From Paramecium octaurelia (taxonomy: Eukaryota; Ciliophora; Oligohymenophorea; Peniculida; Parameciidae): a stretch of DNA of 64,000 nt. The notes below the pieces were generated by a model. The model was not told the DNA's origin. It saw only the letters and a list, made by a program, of their open reading frames with translations, and did not search any database. This document shows, in pieces, positions 49,372 to 64,000 of this stretch (its first letter is position 1; every line of letters begins with the position of its first letter). A program made the translations under genes and the position numbers. Location of the stretch: positions 248,001-312,000 of the forward strand of contig CAJJDP010000074.1 of assembly GCA_905182995.1 (NCBI GenBank). The letters are read 5' to 3'.

Positions 49372-51008
49372 ATGTATAGAAGTTAGAGATTGAGAATGAA
49401 ATCATAAAATCATATGTCTATTTCTCCTCCAATAATTAAGAGGAGATTAAGAAATAAGAATGAATACGTTGAGGTGAATGAAATCGAACCAACTGATAAA
49501 AAAAAATAGAACATTTTATAGGACATAGCAGCAACTAAATAAAAGAGCTTAACCAATTTCGCCCTGACAGTTACACCAAAATATGGGCAAGAAAGAGATT
49601 ATGATGATGATGAGGATATTCTATTTCACGTATTAAATTAGAGTATCAAAATAGTCTAAAGGGAAAAAGAGACCATGGTCAGAGTAGGAAGATAATTTGT
49701 TAATTAAATTGGTTTAAATGCATGGTCCTTAGAAATGGACATTCATAGCAGAACATCTGCCTGGGAGAATAGGGAAATAATGCAGAGAGAGATGGCATAA
49801 TCATTTGAATCCTTAGATTAAGAAATCTCATTGGGGAGATTACGAAGAATGGATTCTATTCTTATCACATAGAGTTATGGGAAATAGATGGGCTGAAATG
49901 GCTAAATAATTAATAGGGAGGACAGACAATTCGATTAAGAATCATTGGAATTCAGCAATGAAAAAACGTATTCCTGAGATGGAGGAGAGATTGAAAGATA
50001 TTCGCAAGAGAGGAGGTACTATAAGTTAACTATCCAATAGGAATGTAGAATTCTGAATTGATGAATTCATTTACTTCCTTAGAAAGATAATTATTATAAA
50101 AATTGTTATCCTCTCAATAAAATGGATAAATGTCTCCCAGATCCTATTCTCCTAACAATATGCCAAGAAGAAGGACAAATAAACAACAGAATTATTTGAA
50201 TCCCAATTCAGTGAATTCTTATATTTAGAAAATGATGAATGAAATCAAAATAGATGGAGTTGAGAGTTACTCTATGGAAACAAAAATGCTAAAGAAAACT
50301 GCTAAAATAACTGACTCAATATTCTGGAATGAAGACAAAGTTGATGACATATAAAACAATCTATATGAATACATATAAGAAAAGGTTGGAGCTCATGGTT
50401 ATGATTAAGATGAGAAGGTTGATAGGTGGATAAAAGACTTTTGGATTATGTGCTAAGACGTTTTCACTGTCTCTGTAATCAAAGACTTTTTATCATAAAG
50501 GCCTTCCTTCTATTATAATTATTTGCATAAATACAAACAAGATAGTGCCAATTAAGTATCCAAGAATCTAAGTAGAATTTATGAATAAACCAATAATAGT
50601 GATGAATATCAATTGCCTTCTCTCAATTAGTATAAGACTCCTCTCAAAGAGAAACCTGATCCTAATTAAAACAATACAAATGATTCTAATAATAAGAATG
50701 AAAATCATCATCATAATGACACTCATAGTCCTAGTAATATTTGCTTGGAGGTCAAATATGATGATTAATTTTAACATTAAATTGAGTCGCCTTCAAAATT
50801 ATTAAATTTACTCACTCCAAAACATTAAAATATTCAATAATCTAATAAAAAGACACCAAATTTGAAATCAGAAAATAAGAGTTATATTCAGCATTCTTAA
50901 TTTAAAGATAATTTGAGCTTGAGTAAATTAAAATTTGATACTACTCCTCTTAAAAAGAACTCAGCCTTTAAATTATATAATAAATTTAATTAGTAATAGT
51001 AGCTTTGA
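49372..51008 (+). CDS. R2R3-type Myb DNA-binding protein
   Basis: 528 residues after two 25-nt introns (about 49630 and 50015; in frame). Two Myb repeats at about residues 95-200: RPWSEQEDNLLIKLVQMHGP, WTFIAEHLPGRIGKQCRERW, HWGDYEEWILFLSHRVMGNR, WAEMAKQLIGRTDNSIKNHW. These have the conserved Trp spacing of c-Myb/CDC5 R2 and R3. The acidic N-terminus and long Asn/Ser/Lys-rich tail are typical of ciliate regulators. Probably a nuclear transcription factor. Without the second intron the frame would end at 50056. Confidence 0.92.
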
Positions 51009-51074
51009 AAAATTATTTAATATATTTTTTTATAAACATGATTTCACAGATAAATTTGCTGTTTTATGTAATAA

Positions 51075-51938
51075 TCATTATTAACCTTAATTGCTTTTAA
51101 CAGTCCCAAAATATCTATCTCCAAAATCACCAATTCCTGGAGCTAAGTAGTTGATATCTTACAACAAGATTGGATCAACTTAAGCTGTAATAATCTTAAT
51201 TTTAGGATATTCACTAAACAATTTGCTTAATCCTTATTCACAACTAACTAAAGCTAAAAAAGTGATGTTCTCTTCTTTGACTCCATGATTTTTTAAAATT
51301 TTCAAAGCCATGCTAGCACTACCTCCTGTGGCCAACATTGGATCAACCAGGATGACTTTTTAGTCCTTAATGTTTTTAGGCAATTTTTAGAAAAAATATG
51401 AAGGTTATGATGTTTCCTCGTTTCTTTAAATAAGTATTTAACCAATCGATGCTCCTGTCATGATCTTCAATGCCTCAATCAAAAATGCATTTCCTGACCT
51501 TAAAATACTCACAAAACATATTCTGAAATTATTAATTAAAATTACTCTTCATCTTAAAATATCAACTCATGAGCATCATAATATCCTAATGGAGACTGTT
51601 TAACATGTTTCTATTTTTCAATTTATGAAATAGCTTATTCAATCAGAATTCTAATTAAACGATCTGCATGTTTTCTGAAATCCTTGAATAATAGTTATTA
51701 ATACCACGATATCTGTTTAAACGTCTCGAATCACTGATAGAATGTGTTCTGTGTAACTTCTATCTATGATTTGCAAATTAGTATGTTTCTTTTATAATTT
51801 TTGTAAATCATGATCATTAATAAAATGATAATGAGGTAATTAGTCGTCCTAATTTTTACCCTTAATTTAATTGCATAAAATATTTGATGAACTCAATAAG
51901 CCCAAACAGCCTCCTATTTTAATTAAATTCCTAAACAT
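51075..51938 (-). CDS. UPRT: Uracil phosphoribosyltransferase
   Basis: 271 residues after introns of 25 and 23 nt (in frame). Converts uracil and PRPP to UMP in pyrimidine salvage. Motifs: FVSILRSGNAFLIEALK, the PRPP loop VDPMLATGGSASMALKIL, and the uracil-binding LAPGIGDFGDRYFGT near the end. A hydrophobic 20-residue N-terminus (MFRNLIKIGGCLGLLSS) precedes the enzyme, which could be a targeting signal or just an extension. Convergent with the Myb gene, 66 bases apart. Confidence 0.92.
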
Positions 51939-52080
51939 TATTTAAAACAATAATATTCTTGATTAAACATGAAATCATGTTTAGAATAATATGATGTAAG
52001 ATGACTAATTATGTTTAATTAATAATAATGCATTATTTATTTTGTATGCAAATGATTTTATGAATATAAAGATTAATGAT

Positions 52081-53807
<1,727 letters not shown>

Positions 53808-53853
53808 TTTTATAATTAATATTATTGTAACAGGAAAAACAAAATTTTGAATA

Positions 53854-54810
53854 TCAGCCAATTTTATTCACTTTAATCATCAGATGTATTTGATTTATTA
53901 AACTTATCAGACTGTTCGTTCTATTCAATTTAACTTAATGTTTCTATATTAAAATCACTCAAATTCTGAATAAACTTTATAACTTCCAGGACCTGGACTC
54001 TACGCTCCCAAATCGAATGGTCCTTTTCGTGTGGCCTTTGGAAACGAGTTTTAGACTGTAGATTTGAATCCATTTTTGGGGCAGAAACCTGTTCCAGTGA
54101 TTCCAGTATTCGAGATATCATAACTAGCTGGTTCAGGAAAACTATTTTAGGCTAATGATAAATAATATTGAAACTCTATAAGGTCTTAAATCTATCTTAA
54201 TCTTTGCCTATTATGGCAGCACCAGAGCTTCTGAATTTTGAGATATATTGATTTCCTTTTTGATTTGTGATTTGAATGGCTTCATAAGTTCCAGGTCCTA
54301 GAAATAGATTAAGTAAAGAAACCAGGAGTGTTGAACTATTTCAAAGAGCCTGATTTGAGTCCAAAGGTGAATTTGTTATCAACAAGGGAATTGGTTTAAG
54401 CATATCTACCAGGACCAGGAGAAAGTTAATTCAAAGAACCCCAAATTCCATGGGCTTTCATTTAATCTCTGCTATAGGCGAATGTGGGTCCCTTCTTTTT
54501 GTCAATATTATTTTCAACAAACGATTAGATTTCATACAAATTAGGAGCTGGGACTGGTTTAGCATCTTTGGAAAAATCATGTCTAAATATGTGAACATGA
54601 AGTACTTGAATCCATAGCCGATTCCAGCCATTCTGTTTCCCAAGTTTTAAGGTAATTTGTAACTTAATTCATTGGTTCTACATGAGTGGATAATGAGAAT
54701 TACGCTGATTTATTATGAATGGGTTCTCTTTTGGCTTTTGGGAATGAGTACTTTTATTTAGACAAAGAAGTGTTTAGACTTGAGTCATGAGTGGCCAAAT
54801 ACTGATTCAT
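53854..54810 (-). CDS. SHIPPO-repeat protein (ODF3/STPG family)
   Basis: About 278 residues after five introns (17, 23, 25, 23 and 32 nt; in frame). It holds several PGPGxY-type repeats: VPAPNLYE, SPGPGRYA, TPGPGTYE, FPEPASYD, SPGPGSYK, with basic loops between, and MAGIGYGFK in the first. Such repeats bind inside axonemal doublet or sperm outer dense fibre microtubules (microtubule inner proteins). The first and last introns are the least certain, so the N-terminal 60 residues and last 30 residues may change. Confidence 0.83.
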
Positions 54811-54854
54811 AATATAATTAAAATATATATATATATATAATTTTCATATATATT

Positions 54855-55865
54855 TCATTCTGAAGATTCAGAGAATTTTTCCAAAATGTCCAGTGTATGC
54901 GAATCTAGTTTTGAAAGATACTTATTCTTTGTATTGGCTTCTAGATGATGAAGATATGAAGTACTTGAATAATTAGAATATTTGGAGTAGATTTCTTTGG
55001 CTCTCTGTTCACATTTAAGTATTTCATGGTCTTTCCAAGGGAATCGTCTGTAACTTTTAATTTTCTGTTAATTATAAGATAAATATTACTCCAAAATCTC
55101 TTGTGATTATAATTTTAATAATCTGTTTAGTCATATTCTCGATTTTTTCATCATTTTCATGAATGCAGATCTCATTGAATGAAGCTAATGATATTGTGAA
55201 TTTTTACATAGAAATTTTGTATAGAAAGAGGAAAATCTCTCTGATGCAAATAATTTCCTTAGATAGGTTTCATTCATAGTCTTCATTTTGGAGTCCTTTC
55301 TAAATGGTATCATGTCATCTATTGATTCCTGATTGAGAGTCTTCATAAATTCCTTGTCACCTGAGAAAAAGGAATGATAAAAGAGTCTATCTCTCTCTTC
55401 AGCTGACATTCCCTCTTTTTCTTCGTATTCAATTTGACTTTTTATGAATAGAAAACATCTTCTTATAATAAACTTCGTCATTTCCTCTTTTGTTTTGTTA
55501 ACCTAAACATAGCGCTTTTTGATCATGTTTGGTATGTCTTTCGAAAATGAGGAGAGTGTCTAATTAATCAAAATGCAAAATACTTTTAAATTTTCTTATA
55601 CAAACTCTTCAAACACTGAGTCTTAGAGTAAAGAAATGTTCTTCGATAGGAATCTTAACAGAGAGATCAATTCTTATTCTGCGATAATCTCCATATTATT
55701 AGTTACAGCATTTTATTCAATTGGCTCAGGAAACTAACAAGCCTAATCACAAGTTTCTTTCATTGGAATTGGCAACGCATACGTTGACGTAGGAAGCATA
55801 TAGAATTATTAAAGGTTGAGTTAGGGGTAATTTAAATATGGTGCGGCACACATTAAAGGAAGCAT
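54855..55865 (-). CDS. Unknown protein, 320 residues
   Basis: Introns of 23 and 25 nt; spliced length in frame. Helical and charged throughout: SLLRFLSKNISLLQDSVFEE, KKRYVQVNKTKEEMTKFIIR, EGMSAEERDRLFYHSFFSGD, SYRRFPWKDHEILKCEQRAK. Looks like a folded, conserved protein rather than low complexity, but I do not recognise the family. Only 44 bases separate its stop from the SHIPPO-repeat start, same strand; the pair may share chromatin or timing but not necessarily function. Confidence 0.75.
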
Positions 55866-55969
55866 GAGATGATTTAAAAAAAATTAGATGTTAAAATAAA
55901 ATATCTTTTGTATTTATTAAGGTTTCATTAAATACTAAAGTTTTTTATTAATGATATTAATTTATTTAA

Positions 55970-56623
55970 TCATAATTCTGTTGAGGCTACATATTAATAC
56001 TTATATGATAATGGAGGCTATGGAACATGCACAAATCTCCCCTCCGGTGATTTCTCATAGAAATTGCCTGCAATTCTAATATATCATTATTACCATATCC
56101 TTTCACTTCCTTTTTTATGAATTCCTTATCACGTTTCAAAAAGCACCTATCCATACTATAAAACCCCCCATATTCCTTTCCATAATTTGAGTTCGAAAGT
56201 GACTTTCTACTCTATCTGATTGTTTTTTTTGCAATGCTCTCTTCGTAACTTTATCTCTCAGCCACTATTTCTGGTTTCCCTGTCTTCTTCCCTTATTTTT
56301 TAATTGGAGGATGAACATAATTCTGAGGCAATGGAGGTGGAATATATTTAGGTTTTGGTGGCTACATCTTAACAATAACTAATACCAAGGGAGGATCATC
56401 AGGTACTGGTGACACTCCTATCTTTTAAGCAATCTTTGGAAAAACTCCTTAAACATCCCAAGTTAATTGAATTGCACCCTTTCTATTGTGTTGCTCTAAC
56501 TCATTCGATCTCGAAAATACCTGGAAATATCCGTTTAGAACTTATCACTTCCTTTTTTGAAGGCATACCATGGGTCATCTAAATATTGCAATATTTAAAT
56601 ACAATAATATCAGCAGTTGCCAT
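55970..56623 (-). CDS. Unknown protein with Pro/Tyr motifs, 200 residues
   Basis: Introns of 25 and 26 nt; spliced length in frame. The N-terminus is MATADIIVFKYCNIQMTHGM; a Pro/Lys stretch follows (KPKYIPPPLPQNYVHPPIKK), then a basic Ser region and an end NFYEKSPEGRFVHVPQPPLS. Short PPP/Pro-Tyr motifs with basic spacers recall small axonemal inner-junction or inner-microtubule proteins, but this is only a resemblance. No domain. Confidence 0.65.
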
Positions 56624-56875
56624 TTTAATAAATATTTTAAAAAATTATTATTACCAATAAATTTGTAATATAAGGAATTATTGGTATTATCAATAATAAG
56701 TTAGATAAAAATTCTTATTTTTATGATCAAAAGGAAAAGTGAATACGAAATCGAAGACACTGAGAGATGGATATATATAGTGATATACTTTTAATGCCTT
56801 ACATCTCAAATTTGCAATCTACCCTTGATAAATATAATTTATTAAGTTCACATATACAATAGAGATATATTGATA

Positions 56876-57598
56876 TCATATAAATTACTTTAAAAACTTC
56901 TTAGTTCCATCAAAAGATGTGGGTATTTTAGCCTTCAAACTTCTGTCTAGTTTATTTTCTTTAATTATCACTTTTGATGTATAATTCTGAGTGGATTGGG
57001 TACTTTTAAATAATAGATCTTCCTTGTTACTTGCTGATGAGATTATCAATTATAGATGGTTATTTGCAGATGATATTCTCTTAGTATTACTATAATTAGT
57101 AGTGTTATTGGTTCTTTCTTCCACTTTTGGAACATTAGAAATAGAATTAGTCTTTTTATTTTTTTAGATAACTGGTTCAGATGAACACACTAATTCAATT
57201 AACTGATTGTTGGAATCAGTAATTAACTTTAATGATGAGTTTTTAAACATCTATCTTCCACTATTAATTTTATTTAAACCATCGACTTCATTTTATTATT
57301 CCCTTTAAGTGAGTGGGTATTATTTATGGAGATGGAAATTCCTGTAGTTTAATAGTTAACCTTGCTTATTAAACTTAAATAGTTTCTCATTGTCTTTTCT
57401 CTCACTGCACAGTTATACAAAATTAGATTCCTCCTTGAGTGACTTAACTCTATTTGATGCTCCTTTTAAGTACTATCTCTTATAATTAGTCTTTGTGACA
57501 GGCAACCTTTAAAAATCTCTATAATTTGATGTGCCATTCGAAGAAATTATTCTTTAACCCCTTAAATCTTATAGAGAAACCGATATTGATGAAAACAT
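56876..57598 (-). CDS. Ser/Asn/Lys-rich protein, 240 residues, unknown
   Basis: A single 241-codon exon without TGA. Basic and low-complexity with scattered hydrophobic residues (MFSSISVSLQDLRGQRIISS, DRSLKAKIPTSFDGTKKFLK). Likely disordered. Starts 53 bases beyond the stop of the upstream large gene on the same strand. Confidence 0.6.
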
Positions 57599-57651
57599 GA
57601 AATAATTTAATAATATCTCACAATTAACATTTTACAAAATAAACATAATTT

Positions 57652-60600
57652 TCAATCAGCAAATATATTTAGGGTCTCTAATATCTCGTTTTTAGCTCCT
57701 TCAGGATCTATTTAGGACTGTTCAAAGTACAAAGAGAAAGCTCCAACTAATTTTGGGTAGTCCTTATGATAATCATGAGCTATCTCTTTTAATTTCATCA
57801 ATTTATCATCTACTAAGAGGTTCTCCTATTCAAATTCATCTAATGTTTATTGTATCATTTCTAATTATAATATTTTAATTAAGATTACATTATTACAATA
57901 ATTTTTAGATACTTTTAATGCTCTCTACAAAATCCTCAACATTCTTAGAATACAAATAGATTTCAAATACTCCTTTAATTCTTTATTCATTTTTTTTCTT
58001 GTTTAGTAATCCCAACATATAATCATCTATTTTCAATAATCCATCCTTTTTTAATTTCTTCAACACATCTTCAAAACTATTTGATTGATGTAATTTTTTG
58101 TAGATATCCTATTAACTTAATTTTTTTATTGATGCTATAAATCCATTCAAATCCTAATCCTATAGATATTGAGAGTAGAGTTCGGCAATATTGTTTTCAC
58201 CCCAACCACTTGCAATAGTTTCTAATTTATTTTTCTCCTCAGCTGAAAAGTATTGCTTAAACTTTGATAATATCTCTTTGGCTCCCAAAATAGGTGTGTC
58301 TAAGTGTGGCTAATCTAAGGGAGATAAGTCAGTTCCTAATTAATTAATCTCAAAATAATGAATATAATTACATTAGTGAATTTACCATATTGTTTTATTA
58401 TCATCTATAAGTTTTCTAGCATATCTTCAGCATCTTGATTTTGCAAATAAGTTTCAAGTGTTCCCAACACCTGTAAATCATTTTCTTTAAACATTTTTAA
58501 TAGATAAACCTTTTCATTTTCCTATAAATGCTTTTACAATGTAAATTATCTCACTTAATTCATAAATAAATTATACATCTTGGTTTTTCGATAATCCTGA
58601 ACATCATTTTGTTTTTCAGAGAGCAGTTTGCTATTAAATATTAAGAATTCTTTTACATCAATTTTGCTCTTGTATTCATTACAATTCGAGAGGTTTAAAA
58701 CCCTTTGATTATTTCATACAGTTATTCATTATGGTCTGAAAACAACTATTCTACTTAATTCATCTTTTAATCATCCAATTCCATTTAATTTATCATATCT
58801 TAGAAATTTTAAATAATATCCTTATCTGTTTCGATAGAATAGAATTTTTCAATTTTTTAAGAGTATTATACACGCTACTCCCTTTTCCTCTGGATGAAGT
58901 TCTCCTCACTAAAAATATTATCATTGTTAGTAACACCTTATTATTTCTTTTGAGATTACTCTTACCTAAGTGAGATTTGTTAATTATTTTATTATTATTC
59001 AACCTCCTCTCTCTTTTACTATTCTAATATTGGTTGTTAAGCAGGGAATGTTTAAAACAATTGAACTCTTTGTAACTCATTAGAGATTTTCCCATAGGAC
59101 TAATAGTTCTTATCGTTATTTTCTTCCTACAATTATTATTTGGGTTATGGAGGAGGTGACAGGGCTTCATTGGCTAAGTTTTAAAAGTTAGGCATTAACA
59201 CACATAAAGGAGATGGAGCCTTGGGTGATTAAAATTTGAAAAGATTGATTTCCTTTGATATTTAGTTAGGTTATTTCTCTGATACAATTAAATGCAGATT
59301 TTGATTGTGAATTTGTTATAATGCCTTCTTCAGATCATTGACAAAATAGTCAGCATTAGTTTCATATCTAAAATGCTATAATGTAGCATAAATAGAACCA
59401 GATTTTGTATTCTTGCATTCTTGGATGATTGATATCTCAGACTTTTTGAAATTTTAGTTCAATAATTCATTGAATTTAGTATCTGCATAAAGTTGTAATG
59501 GTTTTAAAGAAGATTATTCCTTTCTACTCTCTTTGTTATAAATATCAGTACATAACCTAATTAAGATCTGATCCTTTTGATTCCATAACATATTAATCAT
59601 GCCATATTGTTCAGAAGTGAAATTGTAATTGTTGATATCTAGAATGAAATTCTTTACATCCTCATTCTATTCCTAAATATTATTACTTATTGGTTATTAT
59701 TATTTAGTCTACTTTAAATTCTAAAAAGGTGAAGTAGGTCTCTATAGATTTTTCTATTTCTCAATTATATTATTCAGTCTCTCACTTAATCCTTAGATAT
59801 CTATAGATCTTTTGGAGTACTACAATAAAACAGTTATAATCTCGATGTTTTCTTCAATCAAGAGTCTTTTAACCAATCTGGCCATAGTAACATCAAGGAG
59901 TTCTTTGTCTTCCAATTCAGCGACAACCCTAAACAATAGATCTTGTTGATTTATTATTGAATCATTGGGATTTGAGAGATTTTAAGAGACATGATCCTCT
60001 TGAATGTCACTACCTCTAGATGGGGCACATTAAGTAACCTTTGCTTAAACTCTTGTAATATATTGAGAACCGACTATCTTTGAATTATAGGAACTTTGAT
60101 TGCTATAAATTTGAGAGTCTTCAACCAATTTTCTTATGGATTTACTTCTTCTTTTGTTTGGAGATTATTATGAAGATAATTGAGATGTTTATCTGATATT
60201 AGAATTCTTAGCCATGGGATCCATAATTTTAGATTGAACAAGCTTCTGGATAATTTCGTCCATTTGCTTCATCTTTTTATCATTATTTAATAAAATTGAT
60301 ACTATTTTCTTAGATCCCTTGTACACCCAGAGAGTCTTAGTTTGATAGTCTTGTTCTTTTGCCCAATCAAGCATGCTATTACTGAAAGAATAATAAAAAT
60401 TGATCCAACAATTGAGGTTGTTTATTAAAGGTTCTAAAGAACTTAGAAAATCAAATGCGGATGGATCTTTTTCATGAATTAAATAAATGCAAGAATATTA
60501 GTCATCTCCCAAGATATTTTGAAACTCTTCTATGTCATAGATGAAATCAATAAATTGAAGTTTGTTATTGAAATCTGAAATGGAACTACGTTTTATAGAT

Positions 60601-60883
60601 GTTTATTGTTATATTGTAGTATCTAATATATTTGATCCATCTTCACTTACCAAAGTGTAATGGTAACATTTTGTGTAATTCAATTATTAGATAAATTATA
60701 CTAAATCAACATAATTTCCTACACTTTATTTAATTAAGTTTTACCATCTGAATCGATTAATCCAATAATTTTATGCTTTATGCTAAATAATTGTCCTAAT
60801 AATATTTCTAAAGACTAAACATTAATTCTTCTATCCAAATTCAATTATTTCACTCTATTCTAATATTTGATTGTTAGTAACAT
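57652..60883 (-). CDS. Large unknown protein (about 1000 residues) with PB1-like N-terminus
   Basis: The frame can be followed over 3.2 kb through several introns, not all placed. N-terminus MLLTIKYQNRVKQLNLDRRI ... KHKIIGLIDSDGK has the beta-grasp look of a PB1 domain. The middle is Ser/Pro/Gln-rich (SPKAPSPLCVLMPNF, QNLANEALSPPPQPK) with repeated helical modules (ELLDVTMARLVKRLLIEENI, FNELLNQNFKKSEISIIQEC). The C-terminal 400 residues are alpha-helical with repeated motifs FLIFNSKLLSEKQND, DLQVLGTLETYLQNQDAEDM and SPLDQPHLDTPILGAKEI. It may be a scaffold. No enzyme motif seen. Confidence 0.65.
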
Positions 60884-60938
60884 ATAAATTAATATTTATT
60901 TTTATTTATTAACTTAAATAAACACATAAATAATATCA

Positions 60939-63900
60939 TCACAAATATATTTTCTTTGACTCTTGCAACACATACGTCATCACATAAGCATTTGTTTATA
61001 ATACTTCAAATGGAATTAATGTTAATAATAATTTTGATTAATTAATCTAATTTGAAATTAAATTCTTGAAACACTTCTCTGTTATAAAAGTAAAAACACA
61101 AACAAAGCTTGCCCCAATCACAAATATGATTATTTAAGTTACAAAATGATTGTCAATTATGTCTCTTAATTGATAATCTTCATAATCAGATATTACTTGA
61201 AGCACAAATGTTAAATAAATGAAGATTTCTTGTAACTCTTTATTGCTCAATAAAATCACTTCCTTATCCAAATCTTAAGGATCTAACTGTTATTCTAATT
61301 AACTAAAAATATAAATTACTTTAAAATATTGATAGAGTCTCATAAAATTAATTCATTTGAGTGATAAAATTAGCCAAAGTGACACTAACTCCAGATTACT
61401 AATTACCAAATGATTCACAGATCTCATAAGAGAAATAATCTAAGTATTGCTCATTGGACAAATGCGATATTAATAGACTATCAAAAACAGCACAAAAGTT
61501 ATTTGATAATATTTCAAATAGTTGAGCATCATTATTTAGTTTATCTGTCAAATCTTAAGAGTAATATATTAATGCCTAATTCTAATTGTCCTACTGATAC
61601 TGAATCAATTATATGACTAGTTTATATGATATGACTTTACTTGAAGCATCATTCACCTCGAATGTGTTTTGACTAATCAAATTATTTATGATAATATTTT
61701 CGATGGAATTCTCTTTTAATATTTCATTTTGTAGAGTACTATAAATTGTATTTTATTAAAAGTAACTTTGATATTCATTTAAAAATTAAAATTGAATCAT
61801 ATAAGAAGTAATAAAGTAAGCTGATACAATAGAAAATAAAAGTAATACTAATAAGATACTGAAGATTATTAAGGGAGTGGCATCTAAATAGAATAATAAT
61901 TTTACTAGATCCAATTATGGTCTTCAATTTTCCATTTTATTATTTTTTATGATTGGAGTCCTTTATCCCTCGAATAGTTTTGGCAAACTTTTTAATGTGA
62001 ACACTTTCAATGTCATATTGATTAGTTTCTTATTGAGCAAATTTAGTTTCTTCCAATTTCTCCAATAAAATTTGATAAACATCAAACTATTGTTATAGTT
62101 CTGATTATGGGAATGTTGTAAAGAATTATAAGATAGTATTCTTTTACTTATTTATCACCAAAAATACAGGTAATAATATGATTACTAATAAACTTAGTGT
62201 TACTTCTGATAAAATTATTGTTAATTAATGCTAGGTTTAAATAAAATCAATTTATTCATTAATGTTAGTAGTAATTGATGAATTAAATTCAGATAGCATA
62301 TCATTAATAATTACTAAATAGTTATCAATTATGAATTTTATGCTATTATTGTCATCTAATTCATCGTTTTTTATATAATCAATCATTTATTAACCAACTA
62401 ATTTAAATATGAACAATTAATCTAATAATAGGGTTTGATTGTTTTGCGTAAAAATGATGTTTTCTTAAATATATACAATATATACATTATTAATTAAAGC
62501 TTGATTGTTCTATTATGTTATTTTATTCATTCAAAATTACTTGTATATACTACTTGTAATAATTGATTGAGACATTTTGTATCTAATCATACCATGCCAA
62601 AGTTATTTGATTCTAACTCAATATTTGCTTATATTGATTGGTTAGTATGAAAAGATTAAAAGAACACTCAATGTTTTTGGAGACATGCTTATTTGTTTCG
62701 ATTAATACTAATTTCTAATTTAAATGCTATAAAATACATCTCTAGAGATAATTATGAACACAAGATTGAGAACATATAAAATAATTAATAACAGTAATCC
62801 AAAGATTAACATTCCTTTTTTGGTTGTATTATTTTAGAATTGATGATCTGAGTACAAGACATCCTTAATCATTCTTCTCTTGCTTAGATAATCTGATTAT
62901 TATTAAGAACTACCAATTGAACTACCTCCATCATTCTAATGAATAGCGATTTTATTATTGCTTTTGTGATCAGAACTTGAATCAATTGAATCCTTAGAAT
63001 TTTTATTAGAAAGATCCATGTCTTCTATCTGATTCTTTGATATCAATTAGAAACTATTTTATCTTTAATACTATTTTGAATTGTCAAATTCCATCTACAA
63101 TAATTATTGATTTTCTTTGGATTTTGAATCCAGAGTTAAAGATATTTATTCTCTTTTAGAAAAAGGATTATATTCCTCAATATTCCTTTATTTTTAACTG
63201 ATCATCACATCATCTTCTACTATCAAATTTGACTCCACATCTTAGTATTTCTTTTCTAAAAATTCAGATGATTGAGACTTCCTAAACAAATCAAAATTCT
63301 CTTTATATAAGTTCTCCTTGTATTCAGAATCCTAATGGATATAATTAATCTTTGGAGTTTATTGCAGAATAGTTATATGTTAACCCTCAAAATGACAAAG
63401 ATTCTAAACCACTTTCAGCACCTTTTATTGTTGTTCCGATTTTACCATTTTAAGATTCTAGATATCCAAGATTATATGCAATGAATTTATAGTCTTCATT
63501 AATCTTATTTTGTATTTTACATAAAAGATAAAATAATGTTAAACATTCTAATAGTAAAGATGACTTTTCTATTATTCAGATAAAAAGTATGTTTGAATAT
63601 CACCAGTCATGCTAGTCCTTAGTAATTGTATATATTCATTTAGATTAAATTATCTGGGTATTAGAATATGTCCTTCCTTCAAAATGTCATAGTTTATTTT
63701 GTCTTTGCTTTACTATTAGAATTCAAAATCAATATCAGTATTATTTTTGTAAGTTTATTCAAGTTTCTAGAGATCTCTTAATAAACATGGCATAATTCGA
63801 AGGAAATTCAGATTCTTCAATTAATTCGGAGGACAGTTGAAAGTTTTCTTGATAATATCTTCATAAAAATTCTATGATATCTCTTCTAAAATCCCAAATT

Positions 63901-64000
63901 TGCTTATGACTATATAATAATTCTATTAATTTATTTATGTGATTAATGCAGAAGATCCAAAGTCGCTATTAGAGTAATTTTCCAATCTCACCTTGGCATA
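60939..64000 (-). CDS. Large PAS/transmembrane protein (5' part beyond the window)
   Basis: Coding runs from the window edge to TGA at 60939. In protein order: a PAS-like region (YYIVISKFGILEEISQNFYE, then TYKNNTDIDFEF), a Ser/Asp-rich linker (DSIDSSSDHKSNNKIAIHQN), a transmembrane helix (MLIFGLLLLIILYVLNLVFI), an extracellular stretch of about 200 residues, a second helix (LTIILSEVTLSLLVIILLPV), a cytosolic loop, a third (TPLIIFSILLVLLLFSIVSA), another extracellular part and a last helix (IIIFVIGASFVCVFTFITEK). This layout is that of the large ciliate PAS/membrane family related to TmcB. Probably a sensor. Intron positions were not all resolved. 55 bases from the next gene downstream. Confidence 0.7.

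Overview
The window is macronuclear DNA from a ciliate, almost certainly a Paramecium (aurelia-type). TAA and TAG are read as glutamine and TGA is the only stop; every convincing protein here needs that code. The DNA is very AT-rich, genes are packed a few tens to hundreds of bases apart on both strands, and nearly all are split by introns of about 19-32 nt (25 nt commonest), mostly GTA...TAG. Standard-code ORF calls are therefore fragments of the real genes. For most genes the exons below were joined by hand and the spliced length checked to be a multiple of three; coordinates include the stop codon.

Layout: 1-8.4 kb holds the end of tubulin cofactor B, a bacterial-type YeeE/YedE transporter, a Gln-rich coiled-coil gene, an ERGIC3/Erv46 cargo receptor, a NEK kinase, a membrane RING protein and a MAPKKK-like kinase. 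8.4-18.7 kb holds a gene-poor stretch, an RRM protein resembling Rrp7, an Asn/Ser-rich gene, a decayed gene, an unknown 553-residue protein, gamma-tubulin complex protein 3 and two Gln-rich genes. 19.5-29.4 kb holds a B-box protein with a frameshift, three coiled-coil or EF-hand-like genes, a CDCA7-type zinc-finger protein and an OFA-type major facilitator. 29.9-38 kb holds a TTC9-like TPR protein, a second NEK kinase with a charged repeat tail, a C2HC zinc-finger protein, a small unknown protein, a cyclic-nucleotide-gated type K+ channel and another small protein. 38-43.5 kb holds a ribosomal protein eL8 pseudogene, a doubtful relic, a long coiled-coil protein and a trichocyst-matrix-type secreted protein. 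43.6-54.8 kb holds a four-helix membrane protein, a Ulp1-fold protein that has lost its catalytic residues, a PX-domain sorting nexin, an R2R3 Myb protein, uracil phosphoribosyltransferase, a CDPK and a SHIPPO-repeat protein. 54.9-64 kb holds three unknown proteins, a large protein with a PB1-like N-terminus, and a PAS/transmembrane protein that runs off the window.

There is no operon-like pathway. The content is ordinary for a ciliate: kinases, coiled-coil and cytoskeletal proteins, secretion and signalling. No rRNA, tRNA, transposon or CRISPR array was seen. The most notable items are the prokaryotic-type YeeE/YedE transporter, the catalytically dead Ulp1-like protein, the CDCA7-type zinc finger, and protein-coding relics (clearest: eL8) of the kind expected after the Paramecium whole-genome duplications. 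I did not find a convincing new multi-gene system.
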